Assembly: GCA_963383645.1 (NCBI GenBank)
Contig: OY726571.1
Location: 76,367,860-76,431,859, forward strand
From: Muscardinus avellanarius
Lineage: Eukaryota; Chordata; Mammalia; Rodentia; Gliridae
Direction of reading: 5' to 3'
Length of the DNA: 64,000 nucleotides
Shown here: one piece after another, positions 54,290 to 64,000 of the stretch
Layout: each line of letters starts with the position of its first letter
Numbering within the stretch: position 1 is the first letter of the stretch
Made by a program: the position numbers and the translations under genes
Notes under the pieces: generated by a model
The model's database searches: none
Told to the model about the DNA's origin: nothing
The model's input: only the letters and a program-made list of their open reading frames with translations

Positions 54290-54499
54290 TTTTTTTTGTA
54301 GTGAGGGATTGAACCCAGGGTCATTCTACTTCTCAGCTATATGCCCACCTCTCTTTTTTATTTTAAAACAGAATCTCTCTAAGTTGCTGATGGCTTCACT
54401 AAGTTGCTGAGGCTGGCCACAAACCTGCAAACCTGTGATCCTTCTTGTCTCAGCCTACCAAGTGCTGGAATGACAGACGTATGCCACCACGCTAGGCTT
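54290..54499 (-). mobile_element. B1-dID SINE
   Basis: GTGAGGGATTGAACCCAGGG, a duplicated CTAAGTTGCTGA, a duplicated AAACCTG, ending TGCCACCACGCTAGGC. Confidence 0.87.
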
Positions 54500-55310
54500 C
54501 TTCTTTTTCTTTTAACCTAACAACCTCCTCTAGAGCAATCTATAACATTAAACATTTACTAACGTGATCCTCAACCTTGGATACATGTTGGAATTACACA
54601 GAGCCTTTTTGCAAAACACCATTGCCCGAGTCTCAATTAAAGAGATTTTGCTTTGGTTGGTCTGGGGTGGGTTTGGGTTTTTGTGTTTTCTTTTAAAGCT
54701 TTCTAAGTGAGTGTAATATGCAGACAAGATTGAGAATCACTGCTTTACAGAGGAAAAAAAATCTTGGCTAAAAGGGAGATTTTTTTTTTTTGTATGAGTA
54801 AGTCAATATAATCCAATATTCTATTTCTGAAAAAGAAAACTGCCCTTACTGTAGGGGTAAATGGTAGCCACCTAAATTCAGACTTGCAGCCTTGTTCGGT
54901 GTTCTACAGTCTACACATTATTAATTTTCTGTTTCATAAACCTGACAAACATAATTGTTAATTACATACAATACACTCCACCCTCCCAGTAAATGGCTTC
55001 CCTTAGAACCCTCATCTGATATCCAGCTACAGTGCAATGCCCGACTATATTAAATTTCAATTTAATTATCTTTATTGCAGCATGCCCTCCTTGGAGGAAA
55101 TGATTAATTCTGAGATGGACTTATAATAGGAGAGAAAGGTATTGCCGGGAGCTGTGCCCTGAAGCCCTGCGCTACCACACAGGCGGGTCACAGGCACAAG
55201 AGCAACAACCAAACAGTTGAAAAATCAGCTTCTCTCTCATTTCCTGGGGTCCCTGTGATGGGACTCATACATAGAGTGAGTGGTGTACGAGCTAGCACTT
55301 TGATGCACAA

Positions 55311-55312
<2 letters not shown>
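54500..55312. other. Repeat-free segment, possible conserved element
   Basis: 54890-55130 carries ATTATTAATTTTCTG, CATAATTGTTAATTACAT and GATTAATTCTGAG: clustered TAAT cores as in developmental enhancers. Function inferred only; no gene. Confidence 0.35.

Positions 55313-55314
<2 letters not shown>

Positions 55315-55352
<38 letters not shown>
55315..55352. repeat. (GT)n microsatellite
   Basis: About 38 bp GT, not SINE-associated. Confidence 0.95.
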
Positions 55353-55356
<4 letters not shown>

Positions 55357-55807
55357 TGGTCACTCAGCACAAAGAACAACCCTCGATTTGTACAGAAGAG
55401 GATGGGAATTCCGTGGACAGAACAAGTTCATTCCTTAATAATTCATCTTTTAGGAGTTGCACTTTATTTAGCACCATGTACCCAACAAACAAAGCTCAGA
55501 AGTGACTTTCAACAAGACTCTCTTTGACCTTGGCTTGACAGTAAAATGATCTAGAAGTTTCAAGCTTCCAAGATGTAATTGTTTCCCTCGGTTAACACCC
55601 TGTGCTGCTAGGACATGAGGGAACTGTGAAGAAATGAACCAGAAAGTGGGACTGTGGGGCTCTGAGACGCCACGCTGCTGAAGCAAAGAAGCAAAGAAGC
55701 GAAATGGATTTTATCACTTATTAAGCACTTGTATAACAGGTATTTACACAAAGAACTTTGTGGTCAGCACCATGCCGAACACCTCCCCATGCTCTATAAA
55801 AATTTTT
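55353..55807. other. Unique sequence, no gene seen
   Basis: No repeat recognised except GAAGCAAA repeated at 55680-55700. Confidence 0.45.
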
Positions 55808-56024
55808 ACTTTTTTTTTCTTTTTGAAATTGGGGATTGAACCCAGGAGCATTTTAACTCCAAGCTACATCCCCAGCTCTATTTTACTTTTTTCTATTTTG
55901 AAACAGGATCTTGTTTAGTTGCTGAAGGTCTTGATAAGTTGCTGAGATTGGCTTGGAACCTACAGTCCTCCTGTCTCAGCCTCCCAAGTACTGGGATAAC
56001 AGGCATGTACCACCACACCTAGCT
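55808..56024 (-). mobile_element. B1-dID SINE
   Basis: TTGGGGATTGAACCCAGGAG, ACATCCCCAGCTC, ending TACCACCACACCTAGCT. Confidence 0.88.
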
Positions 56025-56137
56025 GTTCTTTTATTAAAATATGTTAGAAAAGTCAAAAACAGAAATTGACTTAGACAAATCTCAAAAAATAGGGTTCACA
56101 ATAAGCACAATAGCAGGGATACTTGAAATGTGGTCTA

Positions 56138-56310
56138 TATCTGGGCATGGTGGTACACACCTATATTCTCTCAGGGAGGCTGAGACAGGAGGATCGCAAG
56201 TTCAAGGACAATCTCAGGAACTTAGCAAGACCTTATTTCAAAATTGAAAAAGGACTGGGGGCAGCTCAGATGTACAATGCCCCTGTGTTCAAACCCTAGT
56301 AAACCAAAAC
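56138..56310 (+). mobile_element. B1-dID SINE
   Basis: TCTGGGCATGGTGGTACACA, GGACTGGGGGCAGCTCAGAT, AAACCCTAGTAAACC. Confidence 0.85.
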
Positions 56311-56358
56311 AATCCCTGAAAATTAGTCATGTGTGCCTGAATGACTGGGATATGTTCT

Positions 56359-56406
56359 GTGCAAAAGATATAGAGCACACTTGTGCAAAAGATATAGAGC
56401 ACACAT
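56359..56406. repeat. 24-bp tandem duplication
   Basis: TGTGCAAAAGATATAGAGCA occurs twice in direct succession, followed by a partial third TGTGCAAAC. Confidence 0.9.
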
Positions 56407-58319
56407 GTGCAAACCTAGATGTCTAGCCCCCTCAGTCCAGGTGGCTCTTAATGCAGTCAGGAAACAATAAACATGAGATGTATGAGGGCGCTATTGGCAT
56501 AACATGGCAGGCTGTTTTACAGTAAACTTTTATTGTAAGTAGAGGAAGACACTCTAAACTAATGATTAAAAGTATAGTAAATACAGAAACCAGTAACGGT
56601 CATTTATTGTCATTACCAGGTATTAGGTAACATACATAATCATCTATGCTCTGTTTCTCTATGTCAGACACTACAGTGGGTTTGTTTACACCAGCACTGC
56701 CACAAACATGTGAGCATATGAGGATAGTTACAGCATCACTATGTGACAGGGACCTGTCAGCTCCATTATAACCTTATGGGACCTCCATTGTGCAGGTGGT
56801 CCATTCACCCAAATATTATGCAGGGCCTGAATGTATTTAGTGAATTGTGAATGTAAGCCTGTAGATAAGACTCCATTCTGAGCCTAATTAAATTCGCCTT
56901 AAAATATTGGTACATTGGAATTTGTGGGGATATAGAGAGGGAAAGATTCTACCTAAGAAGCCTCCATGTGTTCCCATGGCGGAGAACACATTGAGATATT
57001 TAAGACATTTCAGTGGCCAACCAGTCTAAAGAGAGGGAGAATTCTGAGTATACAGTGTGACTATAATTCCTATAACCCCAAGCTTCTATCTTAGGAAAGA
57101 GAGGATTGCAATAAGGAGCCCAGAATTGCATGAGGTGATATGGCTGAATTGTGTCTAACACTGAGGGTGGAAGGCCACTTATCTGCTGGAGATGAACAGA
57201 AAATATTGTTACCCAGAATGAGTGGGTATTGGGAGCGAGTGGATGTAGGAAGAGGCTTCCTGATATCACTCAGTTCTCATTTTCAGAGCACTGATGTATT
57301 TTATGGAGTACAGAGGTGGGGAGTGGCCTCAGGCAGTTTATTAATTAATATTTATTAAGGAAGGGAAAATGTGGTGGGCTGAGAGGTGTTTATTTCTTGT
57401 GATAAAATTGGTACAAATTATTTTTGTACCAATTTATTAGAGTCCAAAGAAAATTCTCCTTGAATCATAACATGGCAGCCTCCCTAGCCCAAATATACTT
57501 TTTTTTAATAGTTTTTGTTCTTTATGAATGTTTCATGCAACGTGTTGATGATGGTATTTAATATTTGCTTATTCACTGAGACCTATATGGACAACTGGCA
57601 TCTAGATCTCATAATTTTTAATCTGGGCTTTTTTCCTCCATGTGTGGAAGTCTTATATGCTTTTACTAGATATGTTGGTCAGGGTTCAATCAAGGAAACA
57701 GAGACAACTTTTGGAGTTTGGAATGGAGGTAATGTCAGAGTATTGGTTACTCCATTCTACAGAAACCAACAGAGTGAAAAGGGAAGATTTGATCAGTAAC
57801 TGCAGGCAGTATTTCCACCCTATTATTGGGAAAGTAAGGGGAAATTTCTATCCAAGAGCCTATGATTTCTGTCATAAAGCCAGCTCTTGAAGCCACCACC
57901 ACCACCACTTTGCAAGACCATAGAAGGATCCTTCTGCCACTGCTGTCAACAGTACTGCGTAATGCCAAAAGGAAAGAAGATGCCTGTTCTCTTCTGCCCA
58001 CCTTCCACACTTTCCCTAAGGCCTCCCGCTAGGAGAACAGAAGGAAGTAACTTGGTAAGGGAGCCTCATTAAACAAAGCTTGCAGACTTTCAGCCTGCTC
58101 CCAAGGGGACATCGAAGCACCAGAATGGAGACTCCCACCAACAAGCAAGTAAACTGCATATGAGGTTCCCTAGCTCAAAGGTACAGAGGAAGCTGGTGAC
58201 ACCCTGGTAATGCTGACATTCTATTTCCAAAGGGAATTTTTTAGAGAAATTCTACTGTGAATGACTGCCATGTAGTACAACAGGAAAACCATCCATTCCC
58301 TCCTTTTGCTTTGTGATTC
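56407..58319. other. Mostly unassigned; possible old LTR at 57660-58160
   Basis: 56407-57650 shows no gene or family. 57660-58160 (GTCAGGGTTCAATCAAGGAA, CCACCACCACCACC, ending GGAGACTCCCACC) has the look of a degraded LTR but is not placed. Short frames only. Confidence 0.35.
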
Positions 58320-58331
58320 ATATACTTAATT
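58320..58331. repeat. Possible degenerate target-site duplication of composite copy 2
   Basis: ATATACTTAATT here against ATGCATTTAATT at 61076-61087: 9 of 12 match. Weak, but placed exactly at the two borders. Confidence 0.35.
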
Positions 58332-58700
58332 ATATTTTTTATTATATATTTTTATTGGTACATTGTAGTCAAACATCACAATGGAATACAAGACTTGTGA
58401 GGACATATAAGCACGCATCATCCAATTAGTCTTTATCCTATCCCCATCCCATTCCCTCCCCCTCCCTCGATCCCATGCTTGATTTGGTGATTAACTTTGA
58501 TATATTTGTTTACGTACATTATGCGTTTTAAGGAGATTCCATCTTCCCCCATCTCATCCCCTCTGATTGGCCACCTTAATTGCTCCTCCATAGGGCCCTT
58601 TCTTCAACTAGATCTCCTCCTATTACCCATTTCTTCATAGGTTTTGCATATTAAGGAAAGCATCTGATTTTTTATTTTCTGTGATATTTCTCTGTGTATG
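58332..58700 (-). mobile_element. L1-derived 3' end of composite copy 2
   Basis: Reversed text TTATTGGTACATTGTAGTC, CCCCATCCCATTCCCTCCCC, CTGATTGGCCACCTTAATTG and GGAAAGCATCTGATTTTTTA matches 37520-37911 and the L1 3' end at 14603-14985. Confidence 0.88.
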
Positions 58701-58719
58701 CCACATTTCAAGTTCTGAT

Positions 58720-59530
58720 CCCACTTCTGAAGGCCCCGGCACTGGCCTGGGCACCTGGCAGACCCTGATCCCAGCATAGCTGGCTCCAGCACCAGCCTTG
58801 CCTCACGGTAGGCCCTGATCCCAGCCTCACTGGCCCCGGCACCAGCCTAACCCCTCAGCAGGCTCCAATCCCGGCCTTGGAGGTCCCAGCACCAGCCTTG
58901 CCTCACGGCAGGCTCTAATCCCGGCCATGCTGGCCCTGGCACTGGCCTTACCCCTCAGCAGGCTCTGATCCCAGCCTCAGAGGCCCCAGCACTGGCCTTG
59001 CCTCATGGCAGGCTCCGATCCCCACCTCACTGGCCCCGGCATTGGCCTCACCAATCACTTAGCTCAGATCCCAGCCTCAGAGGCTCCAGCACCAGCCTTG
59101 CCTCAGGGCGGACCCCAATCCCAGCCAGGCTGGCCCTGGCACCGGCCTCACCCCTCGGCAGGCTCCGATCCCTGCCTCGGAGGCTCCAGCACCAGCCTTG
59201 CCTCATGGCAGTCTCCAATCCCAGCCTCGCTGGCCCTGGCACTGGCCTAACGCCTCGGCAGGCTCTGATCCTGGCCTCGGAGGTCCAAGCACCGGCTTTG
59301 CCTCACAGCAGGCTCCACTCCCAACCTCACTGGCCCTAGCATTGGTTTCACCCCAAGGTGGGCTCCGATCATGGCCTCAGATGCCTCAGCACTGGCCCTG
59401 CCTCACAGCAGGCTCCAATCCCAGCCTCCATGGCCCCAGTGCCGGCATAGTCACTCGGCAGGCTCCTATCCTGGCCTCAGAGTCCCCAGCACCGGCCTTG
59501 CTGTGCCTCGGGCTCTGGTCTCTGTCACTA
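58720..59530 (-). repeat. VNTR of ~50-bp units, about 16 copies
   Basis: The reverse complement of the copy 1 unit (CTCCGATCCC, CTTGCCTCAC, AGCACCGGCC) recurs about every 50 bp with the same two alternating variants. The open frames of 81-113 codons over it are artefacts. Confidence 0.93.
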
Positions 59531-59565
59531 TGAGCAGGTCATCTACAGATGTTCCCTTTTTTCTT

Positions 59566-59572
<7 letters not shown>

Positions 59573-59615
<43 letters not shown>

Positions 59616-59720
59616 AAACAGGGTCTCTTAAGCCAGCGAGGCTGGCCTTGAACCAATGCGATCCTCCTGTCTCTGCCTCCCAAGTGTGGAGATTGCAGGC
59701 ATGCGCCACCACGCCCGGCA
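59573..59720 (-). mobile_element. B1 half of a young SINE fused to (GT)n, inside composite copy 2
   Basis: About 39 bp of GT run directly into GAAACAGGGTCTCTTAAGCC, the AGCCAGCGAGGCTGGC hairpin, and the end ACCACGCCCGGC. The right monomer is absent. The young subfamily here dates copy 2 as older than this burst. Confidence 0.9.
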
Positions 59721-59739
59721 TCCTTCCTTTTATTTATTT

Positions 59740-61075
59740 ATTTTTATATGAGAAAGCAGTACATATCTTTTGCAAAACCTGGGACCCCAAATACCTAGTG
59801 GCAATAAATTTTGTCTTCCCTCCAAAGGCAGAGGTCCATAGCTTCTCTTTGGAAAGCAGGCTCTGCTATTCCACGTGCACCCTGGCCTCTCACTCTGCAC
59901 AGAGGAGCGCAGTGGCCATGAGGGCTGATGACTCCCAGAACATGCAACATGTAGGCTCATCCCGGCTATGCTGGGCTCCCTCTGATACCCCCCAAACCCT
60001 TTTGCCACTTAGCATGTTGTCCAGACTTCTCGAGCATGTGTGGCAGGTGCAGTCAGTCTACTCTTGGGGAGACTTCCTCAAGAGCTCAAGGTGGACTGGA
60101 CTGGCTCCGTCTGCCTCTCCAATTTCTACCTTTGGGACAATTTTTTCAGAAGATCAAGGTGGGTTGAATCAGGTCTCTGCCTCTCCAAAATAATAGCCTC
60201 CACCTCTGCCGCCGGCACTAGCACCCGCGCCGCTGCGCTGCCTCGTCGCAGCTCCGCCAGCACTGCCCGCTGAGCTGCTGAGCCACCACTCCACCGGCAC
60301 TGCCTTCTTCCTGGTTCTCTGCTGAGCCCCTTTCTTACATGATATGATGTCCAGAATTCTTAAGCATGTGCAGCAGGGGCAGTCCCCCTTCGAGTTTTTT
60401 TTTTTTTTTTTTCCAAAAGTTCCAGGTGAATTGGATAGGATTTGTCTGCATCTCCTGAGTCCTGGCCATCTTGGCCCCTCTCCAGTATTTTTTTTAATAA
60501 TAAGAGAAGACAGTATGTGAGTTTTGAAGAGGATGTGAGATTGAGCACTCAGCAGCAATGAATTTTATCTCCCTTCCAAGAGCGGAGGTCCACAGCCTCA
60601 CCACGTAGAGCAGGGTCTGCTGTTCTGGGCGCACTGCAGCCCCCAGTGCAGCACAAAGGAGCGCAGCGGCCAGGCATGCCGAGTTCCCTAGGATGTGGCT
60701 CGGCTTCCCGCTTGGCACTGCTCAGCTCCCTACACCATGCTTGGCTCATTTTTCTTACAAGGTGTGTTGTTAAGAGTCCCCAGCATGCACGGCTGAAGTG
60801 GTCTTTTCTCTAATCCCTTCTGGCGTGTTCTTCCAAAAATCACTTTTCTTGCATGGCAGGCGCTTCCTTGTCCTTTTGCTTCTAATCCTGCCGTTATCCA
60901 CTCTCTCTCCTGTATTCTAGATAGGAAGTCGCGGCTGGTAGTGTCTCCTTAAGTTGTCCCAATCCGATATTAAATTAAAATCTGGTGTCCAGGGCTTCCC
61001 CGAGAAATGCTTGTCCTGTTTGGCAGCTGCGATCGCCACTGTGGCCGCGGCCACCTCCATCTTCCTTCCACCTCC
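59740..61075 (-). mobile_element. 5' domain of composite copy 2 (two tandem units)
   Basis: Two related units lie about 761 bp apart; plus-strand GCAATAAATTTTGTCTTCCC (about 59795) pairs with GCAATGAATTTTATCTCCC (about 60556), and GAGGAGCGCAGTGGCC pairs with AGGAGCGCAGCGGCC. The minus-strand 5' end has GGAAGATGGAGGTGGCCGCG and an inner GGCCAAGATGGCC, both YY1-like. Such tandem units resemble L1 monomer promoters; promoter role inferred. The 214-codon plus frame through here is not conserved coding. Confidence 0.7.
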
Positions 61076-61089
61076 ATGCATTTAATTTC

Positions 61090-61752
61090 AACATGCTTGC
61101 TTCCATTTGCTAACACCATGATTGGAAAACATTTCTAGAAACAAATAAAATGCATAGTATATTACAATCAATAATGTACAATCAACCCATATAATATATA
61201 TTTTATTAGACTTAGACAGCCAATGCAATAAAATAAATCTAGTCACTGATATAGGGCCAAATACAGCATCCAAAAGGAGATTTGATGAAAAGAGCCCATG
61301 AAAAAACTTACTCTCATTAGAAGATGGCTTTTTTCAATGTCAACTTGATAACTTCCAGGAAATAAAGACATTTTAAAAATCAAAGTGAGATAATCATATA
61401 AGTGATGCCTTATGAAAATTGCTGCATACCAGCTTCGGATCATGACAATATTAACCATACCAGGAAAACATGATGGATTATAATGTCTAGAAACAAGCAA
61501 AGAAGTAGTATCTCCAAATCAGTTTTATGAAATTATTATCTTAATTTTTTAGTATTTTAAATAGGATGAAAAATACTGATTATCAGAAGCAAAATGTCAA
61601 CTCAAAAAGAGTGGCTTCTGAGACTTTTGTTGGTCCACCTGCTACCTGCTTCCGTTTTATTGGAGACTGCAATCATATAAGGAAAATAAACTTTTCCAAA
61701 GTAAGTAAGCAATCAAACAAAAAAAAGATATATGAATGGCTTTGAGTTTTTC
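61090..61752. other. AT-rich unique sequence, no gene seen
   Basis: No repeat family recognised; short minus frames only. Confidence 0.45.
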
Positions 61753-61769
61753 AACCCTCCTTTATTTCT

Positions 61770-61974
61770 TTGTGTGTGTGTGTGGGGGGGGTACTCGGGG
61801 TGGGGGGTTGGAACCCAAGGGCTTTCTACCTCCGGGCTATACCCCCAGCCCTATTTTATAATTTATTTGGAACAGAGTCTCACTAAGTAGCTGAGGCTGG
61901 CTTCGAACCTGTGTGATCCTCCTGTCTCAGCCTCCCAAGTGCTGGGATTACAAGCATGTGCCACCATGCCCAAC
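61770..61974 (-). mobile_element. B1-dID SINE with 17-bp TSD
   Basis: Exact flanks AACCCTCCTTTATTTCT (61753-61769, 61975-61991). GT/G-run tail, TTGGAACCCAAGGGCTTTC, GTGCCACCATGCCC. Confidence 0.95.
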
Positions 61975-61991
61975 AACCCTCCTTTATTTCT

Positions 61992-62344
61992 AACAACTGT
62001 TTAGTGTTCTAGAAAGAGAATAATATATTTTCCCATAAATGAGCCACCATCACTCCTCCAAGTCCCAGAGTTGACTGTGCCTGGGCAGAGACAGTGGATT
62101 CAATTCCTGAGCAAACAGGAGAGCTGGCCTGCAGACACCCCCATCTGGATGTTTTAGTGCATGAGACGGGGGTGCAGCCCCTGCGCAGCAGCACTGCTCT
62201 GGGGCCGAGCTTATGATGCTTCGGAACCTCAGAAACCACTATCACTCAGGTGGCACTCTGCAACCAAGAACCATATTACCCAGAGAAAGACGAAACTATG
62301 ATTAGAAGATACTGAAAACATGTTCCTTTTCGTTTTGCTTTGTT

Positions 62345-62346
<2 letters not shown>
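61992..62346. other. Unique sequence, no gene seen
   Basis: The 78-codon minus frame has no domain. Confidence 0.45.
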
Positions 62347-62389
<43 letters not shown>

Positions 62390-62579
62390 GCTGGGAATTG
62401 AACCTAGGGTCATTCTACCTCTGAGCTATACCCACAGCCCTATTTTTTATTCTTTATTTTGAAACAGTCTCACTGAGTTGCAAAGGGCCTCACTAATAGC
62501 TGAGGCTGGCCACAATCCCTGATCCTCCTGTCTTACTCCCAAGTACTGGGATCACAAGTGTGTGCCACCAGACCCGGCA
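62347..62579 (-). mobile_element. B1-dID SINE with (TG)n tail
   Basis: About 41 bp TG, GCTGGGAATTGAACCTAGGG, ACCTCTGAGCTATACCCAC, ending CCACCAGACCCGGC. Confidence 0.92.
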
Positions 62580-63055
62580 AAAAGTGCCTTATTGTGCGGG
62601 CATTGGTGGTTGTAAATCTGGGGCAGCTTCTAGCCAACAAATGCCTCGTAGCCTGCTGCCCTTCCTTCTGTCTTCCTTTCCTGCCCCTGCCTCCTTCATT
62701 GGCCCTCATAAGAAGTTATGTGCATATTCTTTGCAACATTTGCCCTGTTTATAAAATACAGGGCAGAAGTTACATATTTTACAAATGAGAGAACTGTGTC
62801 TATTAAGGGGATAGTCTTGTGCTTATTCTAATCCCTCTGGAGTTGGGATGGGTCTAATTGTCTATGTGAGTTTATAATCTAAGTTGATAATGTTTCTTTT
62901 TCTGTCTTTACAGTATGTAAGGTAATTAATGAGCTATTTTACAATCTTTGCTGTTATAAATTAGATAAAATAGGGCCCCTAGTAAAAGAATAACAGTGGA
63001 CAAGTTTTTAAATCTCTACTTTAGGAAAATGTGAAGGCTATTGTTTAACTAAAAT
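62580..63055. other. Unique sequence, no gene seen
   Basis: Two overlapping short frames (64 and 76 codons), no domain. Confidence 0.45.
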
Positions 63056-63065
63056 GGTTTCTTAA

Positions 63066-63252
63066 ACCAGGCAGGGTGGCACGCTTATAATTCCAGCATT
63101 TGGGAGGCTGAGACAGAAGGATCCAGGTTTGCAGCCAGCCTCAGCACTTTGCAACTCAGTGAGACTGTTTAAAAATAAAGAATAAAAAGTAAGGCTGGGG
63201 ATATAGCTCGGAGGTAGAATGCCCCTGAATTCCATCCCCAGTACTACAAATA

Positions 63253-63291
<39 letters not shown>

Positions 63292-63294
63292 ATT
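63066..63294 (+). mobile_element. B1-dID SINE with (AAAT)n tail
   Basis: ACCAGGCAGGGTGGCACGC, GGCTGGGGATATAGCTCGGA, (AAAT)n at 63255-63292. GGTTTCTTAA at 63056-63065 recurs at 63548-63557, so one TSD encloses this and the next SINE. Confidence 0.9.
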
Positions 63295-63297
63295 CTC

Positions 63298-63467
63298 AAG
63301 CCAGGTGTGTGGCACACGTCTGTAATTCCATCTTGGAAGGCTGAGACAGGAGATTCTCAGGCTCAGCCTAGACAAGTAGTGAGGTTTTCATCAACCTAGG
63401 GAGATCCTGTTTCAAAATAAAAATAAAACAGGGCTCTGAGGCAGAATGTCCCTGAGTTCAATCCCAA

Positions 63468-63545
<78 letters not shown>
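63298..63545 (+). mobile_element. B1-dID SINE with compound (CTGT)n(CT)n(CA)n tail
   Basis: Probably inserted into the tail of the previous SINE. AGCCAGGTGTGTGGCACACG, a shortened right monomer (GGGCTCTGAGGCAGAATG), TTCAATCCCAAG, then CTGT, CT and CA blocks at 63467-63545. Confidence 0.88.
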
Positions 63546-63553
<8 letters not shown>

Positions 63554-63557
63554 TTAA

Positions 63558-64000
63558 CTTCTTCCACTTTCAAAACCTGTTATACTATATTTTGGACTTT
63601 AAGCAAAGATGGTATAGAAATTGAGATAACACTGATGAATTAATGATTTAGCAAGGAAACTATTATCTCAACGTAATGAGGACAACATAGCTGATAACAA
63701 AACCTAGCTTAAAAAAATTTGGTGGGAAGGGCACACAACACCTAGAAAGCCACTGCACATACAATATTTAACATGTCTTCATGTTGTTTAAAATGCATGC
63801 ACTACGCTACCTAATTTTCTGGAGCAGAGAATAGCAAACACAGCCCTGCTCCATACGTTATGCTTCAAAGGACCAGGAAGTTGTGTTCGTGATTTCTAAA
63901 TCAAGTTTGACCTCTTCTGATTGAGAAAAAAAAGTTCCTCCTGGGGTTTGGGGGGTTCACAATCCCTACTGTAGAAGTAGAACCAGAGAAAGCCACTAAA
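63558..64000. other. Unique sequence to the window edge
   Basis: No repeat or gene recognised. Confidence 0.45.

Larger units (their letters stand above)
58332..61075 (-). mobile_element. Composite VNTR-L1 retroposon, copy 2
   Basis: Reverse-oriented relative of 35339-37911. On the minus strand: 5' end GGAGGTGGAAGGAAGATGG, a 5' domain with two ~760-bp related units (61075 to about 59740), a SINE/GT insertion, a ~50-bp VNTR (59530-58720), and an L1 3' UTR with poly(A) (58700-58332). About 2.74 kb in total. It shares the 5' domain, VNTR unit and 3' end with copy 1, but starts with a YY1-like AAGATGG leader instead of the 91-bp repeats. Non-coding. Older than copy 1, judging by divergence, the nested SINE and the decayed flanks. 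Confidence 0.75.

Noticed and set aside
58998..59616. Open frames of 81-113 codons over the second VNTR
   Set aside because: Same minisatellite in reverse orientation; the peptide repeats mirror the DNA period rather than a protein family.
59549..60193. 214-codon plus-strand frame starting MFPFFFLCVCVC
   Set aside because: Begins in a GT microsatellite, passes through a reversed SINE and ends in the 5' domain of the composite retroposon; no domain.

Overview
This 64 kb window is mammalian nuclear DNA, almost certainly from a rodent. I find no convincing protein-coding gene, rRNA or tRNA gene in it. The diagnostic evidence is about 70 copies (counting fragments) of one dimeric SINE. Each copy has a 7SL/B1-like left monomer (GGTGGCGCACGCTTGTAATCCC), a shortened ID-like tRNA-derived right monomer (GGGGGTGTAGCTCAGAGGTAGAATG), and an A-rich or microsatellite tail. 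This architecture matches the B1-dID family known from dormice, squirrels, beavers and some other rodents. I cannot name the species from sequence alone.

Layout. 1-7.3 kb: old L1 ORF2 fragments and a mosaic, HAL1-like L1 insertion (3470-6259) with a 15-bp target-site duplication (TSD), a monomer-bearing 5' UTR and a frameshifted ORF1. 7.3-24 kb: dense SINEs, MIR and MaLR LTR remnants, an L1 3' end, and a long CTT/CTCCTT tract. 24-35 kb: an inverted pair of old L1 tails, a local ~290 bp duplication, two MER2-like DNA transposon copies, a triple-nested SINE stack, and long repeat-poor stretches. 35.3-37.9 kb: a composite retroposon made of 91-bp GC-rich repeats, a 5' domain, a VNTR of ~49-50 bp units and an L1 3' end, bounded by a TSD. 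38-58 kb: SINE arrays, an L1 inserted into a SINE, a second polypyrimidine tract, and several repeat-free segments that look like conserved non-coding DNA. 58.3-61.1 kb: a second, reverse-oriented copy of the composite retroposon. 61-64 kb: more SINEs.

The most notable content is the composite element. Two copies share the order 5' domain, then ~50-bp VNTR, then L1 3' UTR with poly(A); one has a clear TSD and the other a weak one. This is the design of primate SVA/LAVA elements (VNTR core plus a borrowed 3' end, mobilised in trans by L1), apparently evolved independently in a rodent. A second theme is a younger SINE subfamily. It has gained a hairpin (AGCCAGC...GCTGGCT) in its middle and has lost the tRNA-type B box of its right monomer.

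The window behaves like intergenic or deep intronic DNA. Possible regulatory elements and two weak exon-like segments (50088-50169 minus, 50928-51032 plus) are flagged at low confidence.
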